Source of the DNA: Treponema_I sp045616125
Lineage (GTDB): Bacteria > Spirochaetota > Spirochaetia > Treponematales > Treponemataceae
Direction: 5' to 3'
NCBI GenBank assembly: GCA_045616125.1
Contig: JAZLGC010000062.1
Span: 1-30,189, forward strand
DNA: 30,189 nt
This document shows, piece after piece, positions 23,402 through 30,189 of this stretch; the stretch's first letter is position 1; each line of letters starts with the position of its first letter. The notes below the pieces were generated by a model. It saw nothing but the letters and a program-made list of their open reading frames with translations, was not told where the DNA came from and made no database searches. Position numbers and translations under genes: made by a program.

Positions 23402-25990
23402 TTATTTTACCTGCACGTACTGATTCAGGTTAAACTGGGCACTGTAGGCTTTGCAGCCTTCCATGCGGTTTGACTGAAGCAGCAGACGGATCAGGCGGTA
23501 GCAGCATTCTTCTGCTTCTGCACGGGTAATCTTACCTTCAGCAAAAGCGGCTTTGTAGTCTGCCACGTCGTCCGGATGGGCAGGCATAATCAGATCATTA
23601 CCGCTTTTACCGCACAGGTGCGAAACTGAGTGTCCTTCTACCTTGGTTGAGGTGGTGGTCCAGTCAGTCATGATGATACCGGCAAAGCCCCATTCGTTTC
23701 TTGCACATTCCGTGTTCAGGCAGTAACTGTTAGCCGTGTGGGTACCGTTAATCTTGTTGTACGACGTCATGATGGCCATGGGCTGCGAAGATTTAACGGC
23801 AATTTCAAAACTACGCAGGTAAATTTCACGCAGGGCACGTTCAGAAACGATACTGTTGGAACCGGTGCGGTTATCTTCCTGGTTATTGGCAGCAAAATGC
23901 TTGATGGTGGTACCTACACCCGGTGCCGACTGCACACCTCTGGTAATGGCAGCAGCGATTACGCCAGATACCAGCGGGTCTTCTGAGTAATACTCAAAGT
24001 TACGTCCGCACAGCGGGTTACGGTGAATGTTCATACCGGGAGCCAGCCACCAGCTGATACCGAATTCAGCCATTTCTTCACCAACGACAGTACCGATTTT
24101 TTCAAGCAGCGATACATCCCAGCTTGAAGCCAGCAGGGTACCTACCGGAATTGCCGTAGCAAACTGATAATAGGTATCTGCATCAGTACGGTTGTATTTG
24201 GGAGCAAAATTGCTGTTGATGGCGCCAAGAATACCGCTTCCGTAAATCAACCCGCTCTTTCTGTCCACATCGTATTTCTGGATGAGACGAAGTCCGGCAG
24301 GTCCATCGGCAAGAGAAACAGCAGGAACGCCGTATTTTTCTTCCAGAATACCAGTGGTTTCACCGGCAGCACCTGGCACATAGATACCGGTAGTAACCAG
24401 TTCACCTTCGTGAATGTTATCCTGACCTTTGGTAATTTCACCCATCAGCAGGGCAATCATTTCATCTTCCGTCAGCTTGGTCGCAATGTCACGGGCAACT
24501 GCATCACAATCAGAAGCAGGAACGGCGTATTTTTTTTCTGCCGCAGGAGCCAAAGCAACTGGCGTAAGACCTTTCTTTTCGGCATCAGCCATCATTGCAG
24601 CAGTCAGTTTTTCAATAACACAGTCAGGGCGGACGATTTCTTCAAGACCATCGTTTTCCTGACGGGGGCAGATATGAGGAACCGATTCGATAACGGCATC
24701 GGCATCTACCTTCAAAAGTCCTGCAGTCTCATAGCAAGCCGATGACGTACCGGCAAGAATACCGTACACGCCCTTCTCTACAATCCAGGCTCCATCAGCT
24801 TCTGAGAAACTGGCAAGCGTCTTTACCGGTGAAGTAATGGTCAAGGTCTGGCTTTCACCGGGAGAAAGAAGTTTTGTCTTGCCGAATCCGATAAGGCGTT
24901 TGAATTCTTTCTTCAGTTTTACCTGAGGACAGGCAGCATATACCTGAACCACTTCTTTTCCGCTGTAAGTGTTACCGGTATTGGTAACTTTTACGGTAAC
25001 GGTTACGGTTTCTGAATCAGCAGTTACACCGGCGGTTTCCAGAGCGAAATCGGTATAGGAAATACCGTAGCCAAAAGGATAGGCTGCCTGTACGCCAAAG
25101 CTGTCAAAATAACGGTATCCCACATAGATGCCTTCATCATAGCGTTCGTTCTGTACATCGCCATTGTTGTGGCTGAAGGTTTTGCTGTTGGGAAAGTCTT
25201 CGTAGTTAACGGCCCAGGTATCAGTCAGTTTGCCACTTGGGGTTACGGCACCGGTAAGGACATCAGCAATGGAGTTACCCATTTCCATACCACCCTGAGA
25301 AACAAACAGGATTGCTTTTACCGATGGATTGGCGCAGATCGATTTCAGGTCAATCTGTGAACCGGTGTTAATGAGAACTACGATATTTTCATTGAGGGAA
25401 GCCAGTTCTGCCAGTTCCTTTTCTTCTTTGTCAGTCAGGTAGTAATCGCCTTTTTTGTCAAAGCGGTCGCTGCCTTCGCCGGCAATACGGCTGATCAGGT
25501 AGACAATGACGTCTGCTTTTTTTGCTTCTTCTGGATTTACGGTAAAGGTGTCAGGTGCCACAAAGGGATGTTCCCACAGCATCTTGAAAAAGCCCATGTC
25601 ACTGCCGCCAGCTTCTGGTGTTGGCTGAGCAGCAATTTTGGCAAGAAGATCTTCGGCCCAGTTCTTTAATGCCTGGTCATAGTCAGTGCGGGCCTGAGCT
25701 GCAGCCTTTTCGTTGATAACGGTAACACCGGCATTGAGCATACCCTGCAGCAGGTATACGTTCTCGCGTTCGTTTACATCGCCGGAACCGGTTCCGCCTT
25801 TAATCTGGTGTGCAATACCATCACCGTACAGAGCAACGGTTTTATTTTTCAGCGGCAAAACGCCATCACTATTCTTTAAAAGTACAATACCTTCTGCAGC
25901 AATGGCACGGGCTGCTGCACGGTGAGCAGTTTCGCGCGGCTGAACGGCAGAAGTTTTCTGTCCGCTGTAAAAACGGGGTACACATTTCAT
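23402..25990 (-). CDS. GH3 beta-glycosidase, reversed domain order (second)
   Basis: The 862-residue protein is a second family 3 glycoside hydrolase with the catalytic domain at the C-terminus. Order: alpha/beta sandwich (about 25-300, starting AAEGIVLLKNSDGVLPL), fibronectin-III-like domain (about 335-430, VTVTVKVTNTGNTYSGKEVV, GFGKTKLL), an alanine-rich linker, then the TIM barrel (about 490-850) with KHFAANNQEDNR and the nucleophile D776 in IIMTDW. The enzyme should cleave terminal beta-glycosidic bonds; no signal peptide is seen. AAAGGAG lies 9 nt before the ATG and a TATAAT at 26015-26020 precedes it. The lysR-type gene lies just upstream on the same strand and is a natural candidate regulator. 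Confidence 0.92.
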   Translation of the reverse strand: MKCVPRFYSGQKTSAVQPRETAHRAAARAIAAEGIVLLKNSDGVLPLKNKTVALYGDGIAHQIKGGTGSGDVNERENVYLLQGMLNAGVTVINEKAAAQARTDYDQALKNWAEDLLAKIAAQPTPEAGGSDMGFFKMLWEHPFVAPDTFTVNPEEAKKADVIVYLISRIAGEGSDRFDKKGDYYLTDKEEKELAELASLNENIVVLINTGSQIDLKSICANPSVKAILFVSQGGMEMGNSIADVLTGAVTPSGKLTDTWAVNYEDFPNSKTFSHNNGDVQNERYDEGIYVGYRYFDSFGVQAAYPFGYGISYTDFALETAGVTADSETVTVTVKVTNTGNTYSGKEVVQVYAACPQVKLKKEFKRLIGFGKTKLLSPGESQTLTITSPVKTLASFSEADGAWIVEKGVYGILAGTSSACYETAGLLKVDADAVIESVPHICPRQENDGLEEIVRPDCVIEKLTAAMMADAEKKGLTPVALAPAAEKKYAVPASDCDAVARDIATKLTEDEMIALLMGEITKGQDNIHEGELVTTGIYVPGAAGETTGILEEKYGVPAVSLADGPAGLRLIQKYDVDRKSGLIYGSGILGAINSNFAPKYNRTDADTYYQFATAIPVGTLLASSWDVSLLEKIGTVVGEEMAEFGISWWLAPGMNIHRNPLCGRNFEYYSEDPLVSGVIAAAITRGVQSAPGVGTTIKHFAANNQEDNRTGSNSIVSERALREIYLRSFEIAVKSSQPMAIMTSYNKINGTHTANSYCLNTECARNEWGFAGIIMTDWTTTSTKVEGHSVSHLCGKSGNDLIMPAHPDDVADYKAAFAEGKITRAEAEECCYRLIRLLLQSNRMEGCKAYSAQFNLNQYVQVK

Positions 25991-26014
25991 AGGTTATTCT
26001 CCTTTCAAATATCC

Positions 26015-26020
26015 ATTATA
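26015..26020 (-). promoter_or_regulatory. -10 box for the second GH3 gene
   Basis: A perfect TATAAT on the minus strand lies in the 96-bp gap between the lysR-type gene and the GH3 gene, 24 nt before the ATG. Here a Shine-Dalgarno follows, so this message has a short leader. No convincing -35 box is seen at 17 bp. Confidence 0.45.
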
Positions 26021-26086
26021 CAGGAGAATTCCACCCTTTCTGCTATAATTTTCAACCGTCTTCTATATTTTATTCCCGAAAACCAA

Positions 26087-27022
26087 TCAATTTGAAATAT
26101 CCAGATAGTGTTTCAGTTCCTGCAGGTATAGCTGCCCTACTTCACTGAGGACCACATTTTTGCGCTTAATGTATCCAATTTCCATGCAGTTGCCGCTGTT
26201 TTCAGAATCGACAAAGGGAACAGCAACAAAATCATCGCCGTTGAGCTCGCTGGAAATGATGCCGGAACACAGGCAGTAGGCATTAAGACCGCGCATCAGG
26301 TTCAGGTTGGTTGCCCGGTCCGTAGTACGGATAATCTTTGAGTATTCCTTTTCGGCCATGATTTCTTCTGCGTAGAACAGTGAACTGTCAGCATTCTGGT
26401 CAAACATGAGGCAGGGAAAATCATGCAGATCATCAAAGGTAAGCTGTGAGCGGCCGGCCAAAGGATGATCCTTCCACAGGTACACGTAGGCATTGCAGGA
26501 AATGAGTTTTTGAAATTCCAGATTGTGGGCGGCAAAGACTTTTGAAAGGGCTGCCCGGTTAAAGTCAGTCAGGTTCAGAATGCCAAGCTCACTACGCAGG
26601 TTGGCAACGTCATCAATAACGGTAGCAGTACGGGTTTCGTTAATGGCGAATTCAAACTGGTCGGCAGCCCCTTCCTGTTTTTCTATCTGCTGCACCACGT
26701 TGATGAATGATTTTACGCAAAATGAAAAATGCTGGCAGCTGACGGCAAACTTGGTCTTCCGTTTACGGGAAGGATCAAACCTGTCTAAAAGAGAATCATA
26801 CTGGATATACACCTGCCGGGCGTACTGCACGAATTCTTTTCCCTGATTGGTCAGGCTGATGCCCTTGCTGGAACGGTTAAAGAGCACGATGTTGAATTCG
26901 TTTTCCACATCCTTGATGGCGGCGGTCAGGGATGGTTGTGAAACATACAGCTGTTCCGCTGCACGATTGATGGAGCCGGTTTCTGATACCCCGATGATAT
27001 ATTTGAGCTGCTGAAGTGTCAT
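26087..27022 (-). CDS. LysR-family transcriptional regulator
   Basis: The 311-residue protein has the N-terminal winged helix-turn-helix of the LysR family (MTLQQLKYIIGVSETGSINRAAEQLYVSQPSLTAAIKDVE, residues 1-40, then LFNRSSKGISLTNQG) and a two-lobed effector-binding domain from about 90 to 300. It would bind DNA as a tetramer and respond to a small molecule. Just downstream on the same strand lies the second GH3 gene, 96 bp away with its own -10 box; the Rpn gene is divergent. Target and effector are unknown. The start at 27022 begins the family fold; a TATAAT lies 8 nt upstream with no Shine-Dalgarno. Confidence 0.93.
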   Translation of the reverse strand: MTLQQLKYIIGVSETGSINRAAEQLYVSQPSLTAAIKDVENEFNIVLFNRSSKGISLTNQGKEFVQYARQVYIQYDSLLDRFDPSRKRKTKFAVSCQHFSFCVKSFINVVQQIEKQEGAADQFEFAINETRTATVIDDVANLRSELGILNLTDFNRAALSKVFAAHNLEFQKLISCNAYVYLWKDHPLAGRSQLTFDDLHDFPCLMFDQNADSSLFYAEEIMAEKEYSKIIRTTDRATNLNLMRGLNAYCLCSGIISSELNGDDFVAVPFVDSENSGNCMEIGYIKRKNVVLSEVGQLYLQELKHYLDISN

Positions 27023-27030
27023 AGGATGAG

Positions 27031-27036
27031 ATTATA
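27031..27036 (-). promoter_or_regulatory. -10 box, possible leaderless start of lysR-type gene
   Basis: A perfect TATAAT on the minus strand ends 8 nt before the ATG at 27022, and no Shine-Dalgarno lies between. The -35 position is weak. Confidence 0.45.
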
Positions 27037-27158
27037 GCAGAAAAGGTATGGGGGAATAGTATCGGAAAAATTTATTTTTTTTCACAAAACTGCAATTTTT
27101 TTTCTGCCACGGGCGAATAAATATACCGTTGAAAATTTTAATTATTCGAGGTGCCCTT

Positions 27159-28001
27159 ATGGCAAATGAAAAATTCGGTAAACCGCTGGAAGACATGTGT
27201 TTGTTCGATGATGTGTTCATGACAACATGCCTTGCCGCCCAGAATGAATGTGTTGAGTACATAATAAAGATTCTGCTCAACAAAGATCTTAAAGTGCTGA
27301 AAGCAGAAGGTCAGAAGGAACTGCCCAACCTGCACGGGCAGACAGCACGCTTAGACATCATGGCAGTTGATGAGAACGGCAAGCAGTACAACATTGAAGT
27401 ACAGCGCGATAATCGTGGTGCTAAGGCTAAGCGTGCACGCCGCAACGGTTCAATGCTGGATGCCAATGTTAAAAACCCGGGTGTTTTTGGTGAGAATCTG
27501 CCGGAAACGTACATCATTTTCATTACTGAGCACGATTACTGGCATGAGAACCAGGCTCTGTATCCGGTTGAACGGTTCGTATTATGTGGCGACAGATATT
27601 TGCCATTTCATGACCAACTACATATACTATATGTGAACGGAGAGTGGTCTGGAGAAGACCCGGTAGGCCAGCTGATGAAGGATTTTCACTGCACCAAAAG
27701 CAGTACCATGAGCACTTCTCCATTAAAAGACCGGGTTTGCCAGATTAAAGGCGACAATGAAGGAGGTTCAGTTATGGGTACCATGTTAGATCAGGCAGAA
27801 TTACGTGGTGAAGCTCGTGGTGAAAAACGCGGTATAGAGAAAGGCCGTGAAGAACAGCGCAAACTGGACGAAGTTGAACTGAAGAAGCAAGCCAGGCAAT
27901 TAAAATCTAAAGATGAGCAGTTGAAAGAACAGGCTGAATTGATTGCAGGACTGAAAGCCCAGTTGGCAGAAGCGCAAACTTCTATTCCAGCATCTCGATA
28001 A
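27159..28001 (+). CDS. Rpn-family PD-(D/E)XK nuclease
   Basis: The 280-residue protein belongs to the Rpn/transposase-like PD-(D/E)XK group, DNA endonucleases linked to recombination and, in some cases, phage defence. The core RLDIMAVDENGKQYNIEVQ supplies Asp66, Glu80 and Gln82 of the nuclease signature. The C-terminal 70 residues are a charged coiled coil (GEARGEKRGIEKGREEQRK...), as in many members. The start at 27159 (MANEKF) has GAGGTG 5 nt upstream and is preferred to an in-frame ATG 30 bp earlier. The last 20 bp overlap the convergent ANTAR-protein gene. Such genes are often present in many copies per genome and may be mobile; no insertion-sequence ends are visible here. Confidence 0.88.
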   Translation: MANEKFGKPLEDMCLFDDVFMTTCLAAQNECVEYIIKILLNKDLKVLKAEGQKELPNLHGQTARLDIMAVDENGKQYNIEVQRDNRGAKAKRARRNGSMLDANVKNPGVFGENLPETYIIFITEHDYWHENQALYPVERFVLCGDRYLPFHDQLHILYVNGEWSGEDPVGQLMKDFHCTKSSTMSTSPLKDRVCQIKGDNEGGSVMGTMLDQAELRGEARGEKRGIEKGREEQRKLDEVELKKQARQLKSKDEQLKEQAELIAGLKAQLAEAQTSIPASR

Positions 28002-28557
28002 CCAGTTCTGCGGTTTCACGGCGGGACATGCGCTTATCCATGGACATTTTTTCTATGTATTTGTGGGCTTCTGATTCGGACATGCCTTTTTTGTCGATAA
28101 GAGCCCATTTTGCTTTGTTTACGACGCGTATATCGTCCATTTTGTCCTGCAGCTGCCGGTTCTTTTTCTCCATGTTTTTCAGGCGCTTTACCATGCTGGA
28201 GAGCATCTGTACGGCAATGTAGATGAAGGCCGGCGGATTGGCACTGGAAAGCACGATGATGCCGTTTTCTTCGCCTTCTGCAGCCAGCATGTCGTAGCCT
28301 TCAGGAGGACAGACCAGCAGAATTCCCATACTGGTATCCACAAAATCAGCAGCAAAGCTAAGGCCATGTTCGTCTGTCAGCGGGGCATTGACAATAAGGA
28401 TATCAAATTCACGGCTAACGATGAACCGGCGGGCTTCACTGCCGCAGGTAGCTATGGTAGCAGCGTATTCGTCGGGAGGGAGGACCATGGTTATGCTGTC
28501 ATAAAACGACCGGTTCTCTGTAACAACCAGCACGTTTTTAATATTCTTCAGCTTCAT
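27982..28557 (-). CDS. ANTAR-domain antitermination regulator
   Basis: The 191-residue protein ends in an ANTAR RNA-binding domain (about 128-190): VVNKAKWALIDKKGMSESEAHKYIEKMSMDKRMSRRETAELVIEM. The N-terminal 110 residues look like a receiver domain, but the phospho-acceptor position is Asn57 (FDILIVNAPL) and the acidic pocket near the first strand reads VVTEN, so it is probably a pseudoreceiver not controlled by phosphorylation. A middle helix (about 112-140) may dimerise. It follows glnA by 35 bp on the same strand. In clostridia, ANTAR proteins next to glutamine synthetase act in nitrogen control by antitermination; a similar role here is inference. No A-x-x-x-G loop pair was found before glnA. 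Confidence 0.85.
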   Translation of the reverse strand: MKLKNIKNVLVVTENRSFYDSITMVLPPDEYAATIATCGSEARRFIVSREFDILIVNAPLTDEHGLSFAADFVDTSMGILLVCPPEGYDMLAAEGEENGIIVLSSANPPAFIYIAVQMLSSMVKRLKNMEKKNRQLQDKMDDIRVVNKAKWALIDKKGMSESEAHKYIEKMSMDKRMSRRETAELVIEMLE

Positions 28558-28592
28558 AGTTTCAGCAAAAGACCTTTGTGTGGTTGTACCGG

Positions 28593-29795
28593 TTACAGTT
28601 TTATGACTGATTGTATGAAATCACTGGCAGCAGCAATTTCTTTTGCTTCTTTCAGTGACGATGGCAGGGAATCAAGGTCTTTGGTTATATCCGAACCTGC
28701 GGTGTACAGGTTTTCATTGACCGGTTCACCACGTACCAGTTTTTTCTCAATGCCATCAAGACCGGCAGTAATCAGCAGGCTGAATGCCAGGTACGGATTT
28801 GCCGTTGGATCTGCAGACCGCAGTTCCATGCGGTGCTGGGATTCGCTGTTATAAGCAGGAATCCGGATCAGCTGGCTGCGGTTTTCCCGGGACCAGGTAA
28901 TATAACGGGGTGCCTTGTTTTTTCCCAAACGAAGGTAGGAATCTTCACGGGGATTAAGAAATGCAGTCATTTCTTTGATGTGGGCCAAAACGCCAGCCAT
29001 GAACTGACTGCGGATTTCATTCTGCTCTTCATCAGAAACGCCCTCTTTTACCAGCGAAAGATTGATGTGGAATCCGTTACCTGCCTGATTTTCCAGCGGT
29101 TTCGGACTGAAATCGGCAAAGAGACCGCTTTTTTCTGCAACGGCTTTAACAACGGTCTGGAAGTTCATGCAGTTATCAGCAGCCTTCAAAGGTGTTGAAT
29201 GGCGGAAGTCAATTTCGTTCTGACCGGGACCTTCTTCGTGGTGGGAAGCTTCCGGAGTAATGCCCATCTGTGACAGATACTGGCAGATTTCACGGCGGAT
29301 GTTCTCGCCTTTGTCTTCCGGAGCCACATCCATGTAGCCGGCTTTGTCAAAAGGAACTTTTGTGGGCTCACCTTTTTCATCGGTGCGGAACAGATAGAAT
29401 TCCATTTCGGTACCGATTTCAATATCAAGGCCCATATCCCGTGCCCGTTTTTCCGTGCGGACCAGAAGGGAACGGCTGTCTTTTTCGTAAACGTCACCGT
29501 TGGGATAGCGGATTTCGCAGAACATGCGGACAACTTTGCCCTGCATGCTCCGCCAGGGAAGAACAGTCAGTGTCGAAGGAATGGGGAACAGAAACAGGTC
29601 CGAGTGCACTTCATCGGTAAAGCCGTCGATGGCACTGGCATCAAAGGAGATGCCGTCATCAAAGGCACGCTGCAGTTCGCAGGGAAGAATGGCAATGTTT
29701 TTCTGTTTGCCGTTCAGGTCACAGAAGGCCAGGCGGATAAACCGTACGTCATCCTGTTCGCAGTATTCCAAAACTTCTTCACGTGTGTATTTCAT
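28593..29795 (-). CDS. glnA: Glutamine synthetase type I
   Basis: The 400-residue enzyme makes glutamine from glutamate, ammonia and ATP. It has the N-terminal beta-grasp (FIRLAFCDLNGKQKN), DGFTDEVHSDLFLFP, the metal-binding GTEMEFYLF, EGPGQNEIDF, the GNGFHINLSL His block and the RELRS-like MELRSADPTANPYLA. It is 40-70 residues shorter than most GSI enzymes, mostly in the C-terminal half, and I do not see the adenylylation Tyr motif, so control by adenylyltransferase is unlikely. AAAAGGAA precedes the ATG. The ANTAR gene follows after 35 bp, and gltD ends 194 bp upstream across a repeat array. Confidence 0.95.
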   Translation of the reverse strand: MKYTREEVLEYCEQDDVRFIRLAFCDLNGKQKNIAILPCELQRAFDDGISFDASAIDGFTDEVHSDLFLFPIPSTLTVLPWRSMQGKVVRMFCEIRYPNGDVYEKDSRSLLVRTEKRARDMGLDIEIGTEMEFYLFRTDEKGEPTKVPFDKAGYMDVAPEDKGENIRREICQYLSQMGITPEASHHEEGPGQNEIDFRHSTPLKAADNCMNFQTVVKAVAEKSGLFADFSPKPLENQAGNGFHINLSLVKEGVSDEEQNEIRSQFMAGVLAHIKEMTAFLNPREDSYLRLGKNKAPRYITWSRENRSQLIRIPAYNSESQHRMELRSADPTANPYLAFSLLITAGLDGIEKKLVRGEPVNENLYTAGSDITKDLDSLPSSLKEAKEIAAASDFIQSVIKL

Positions 29796-29820
29796 TACTG
29801 TTCCTTTTTACCGTATTGTT

Positions 29821-29990
29821 GTCATGCTGAACTCAGTTCGGGATGACGGACTGTTGTCATGCTGAACTCGTTTCAGCATCTCATACTGATCGAGATCCCG
29901 AAACAAGTTCGGGATGACAGGTTACTGCCATACAAAACTCAGTTCGGGATGACAGGCGGCTGCCATACAAAACTCAGATCGGGATGACAC
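29821..29990. repeat. Palindromic repeat array between gltD and glnA
   Basis: The 194-bp gap is nearly filled by related units built from GTCATCCCGAACT and GAGTTCAGCATGAC halves. Clear items are a hybrid palindrome (29821-29847), hairpin ATGCTGAA/TTCAGCAT (29859-29879), hairpin ATCCCGAA/TTCGGGAT (29895-29915) and two tandem 31-bp units (29926-29956 and 29960-29990) that agree except at a few bases. On the minus strand the hairpins lie in the leader of glnA or in the gltD-glnA transcript. A -10 for glnA was not identified. Confidence 0.75.
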
Positions 29991-30189
29991 TACAGATTTG
30001 AATATCCCATCAAATATTCATCGATCTCGCGGGCGCACTGGCGGCCTTCGGCAATTGCCCATACAACCAGCGACTGTCCGCGGCGCATGTCACCGCAGGC
30101 AAATACTTTTTCCGTACTGGTAGCATACTGCCCTTCACCTTTTGTGGCAACAACGCCACGATTGGTCATGTTGGCAGCAAAGGCTTTTG
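29990..30189 (-). CDS. gltD: Glutamate synthase small subunit, C-terminal end (partial)
   Basis: The reading frame enters from the right edge and ends in TAG at 29990-29992, giving 65 residues plus the stop. The sequence contains VFACGDMRRGQSLVVWAI, followed by EGRQCAREIDEYLMG, the typical end of GltD, where this motif forms part of the FAD/NADPH-binding fold. GltD passes electrons from NADPH to the large subunit that makes two glutamates from glutamine and 2-oxoglutarate. Upstream of glnA in the same direction, it forms a GS-GOGAT ammonia assimilation block. The rest of the gene and probably gltB lie outside the window. Confidence 0.9.
   Translation of the reverse strand, partial: KAFAANMTNRGVVATKGEGQYATSTEKVFACGDMRRGQSLVVWAIAEGRQCAREIDEYLMGYSNL

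Noticed and set aside
29821..29990. Paired hairpins before glnA as the target of the ANTAR regulator
   Set aside because: The hairpin loops are 5 nt and do not fit the 6-nt A-x-x-x-G-x consensus, and the same palindromes occur as a dispersed repeat, so repeat origin is more likely.

Overview
The window reads as a chromosomal segment of a spirochaete, most likely a Treponema-like host-associated anaerobe. The clues are a periplasmic binding protein with an Ala-Gly-Gly-Ser-Lys-Glu processing site, an Rpn-type PD-(D/E)XK protein with a coiled-coil tail, Pta/butyrate kinase fermentation genes, a CarB-PurF-PyrG group and many small palindromic repeats. Genus is inference; no rRNA or marker tree is available.

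Layout. 70-2815: an acyltransferase with a zinc ribbon, converging on a metF plus stand-alone methionine synthase activation-domain pair. 2816-3195: intergenic region with the metF promoter and copy A of an unusual structured repeat. 3196-6958: a three-gene ABC importer (binding protein, fused double permease, ATPase) closed by a bidirectional terminator. 7007-11531 (minus): a GH3 glycosidase, butyrate kinase and phosphate acetyltransferase. 11658-13751: a chemoreceptor. 13778-21987 (minus): pyrG, purF, carA, carB, proC, a nucleotide/arginine/proline block containing three glutamine amidotransferases. 21988-22801: a gene-free 0.8 kb stretch packed with palindromes, a GC-rich hairpin, a terminator, 23-nt inverted repeats and copy B of the structured repeat. 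22802-27022 (minus): a LysR regulator, a second GH3 enzyme and a small J-domain protein. 27159-28001: Rpn-family nuclease. 27982-30189 (minus): the end of gltD, then glnA and an ANTAR-domain regulator, a nitrogen assimilation unit.

How the genes fit together. GlnA and GltD make glutamine and glutamate; PyrG, PurF and CarA spend glutamine on CTP, purines and carbamoyl phosphate; ProC and CarAB draw on the same glutamate pool. The two GH3 enzymes, the importer and Pta/Buk suggest sugar use with acyl-phosphate-linked ATP formation.

Most interesting signals. (1) A 153-154 nt element present twice, with covarying helices and invariant unpaired segments, looks like a structured RNA or a mobile element carrying one. 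(2) A short palindromic repeat arm lies in frame inside both carB and purF and as an inverted pair between purF and pyrG; in CarB it sits where the small helical oligomerisation segment is missing. (3) At least five genes have a -10-like hexamer 6-8 nt before the start codon and no Shine-Dalgarno, which predicts leaderless mRNAs. All coordinates were read by eye; no database search or folding program was run.
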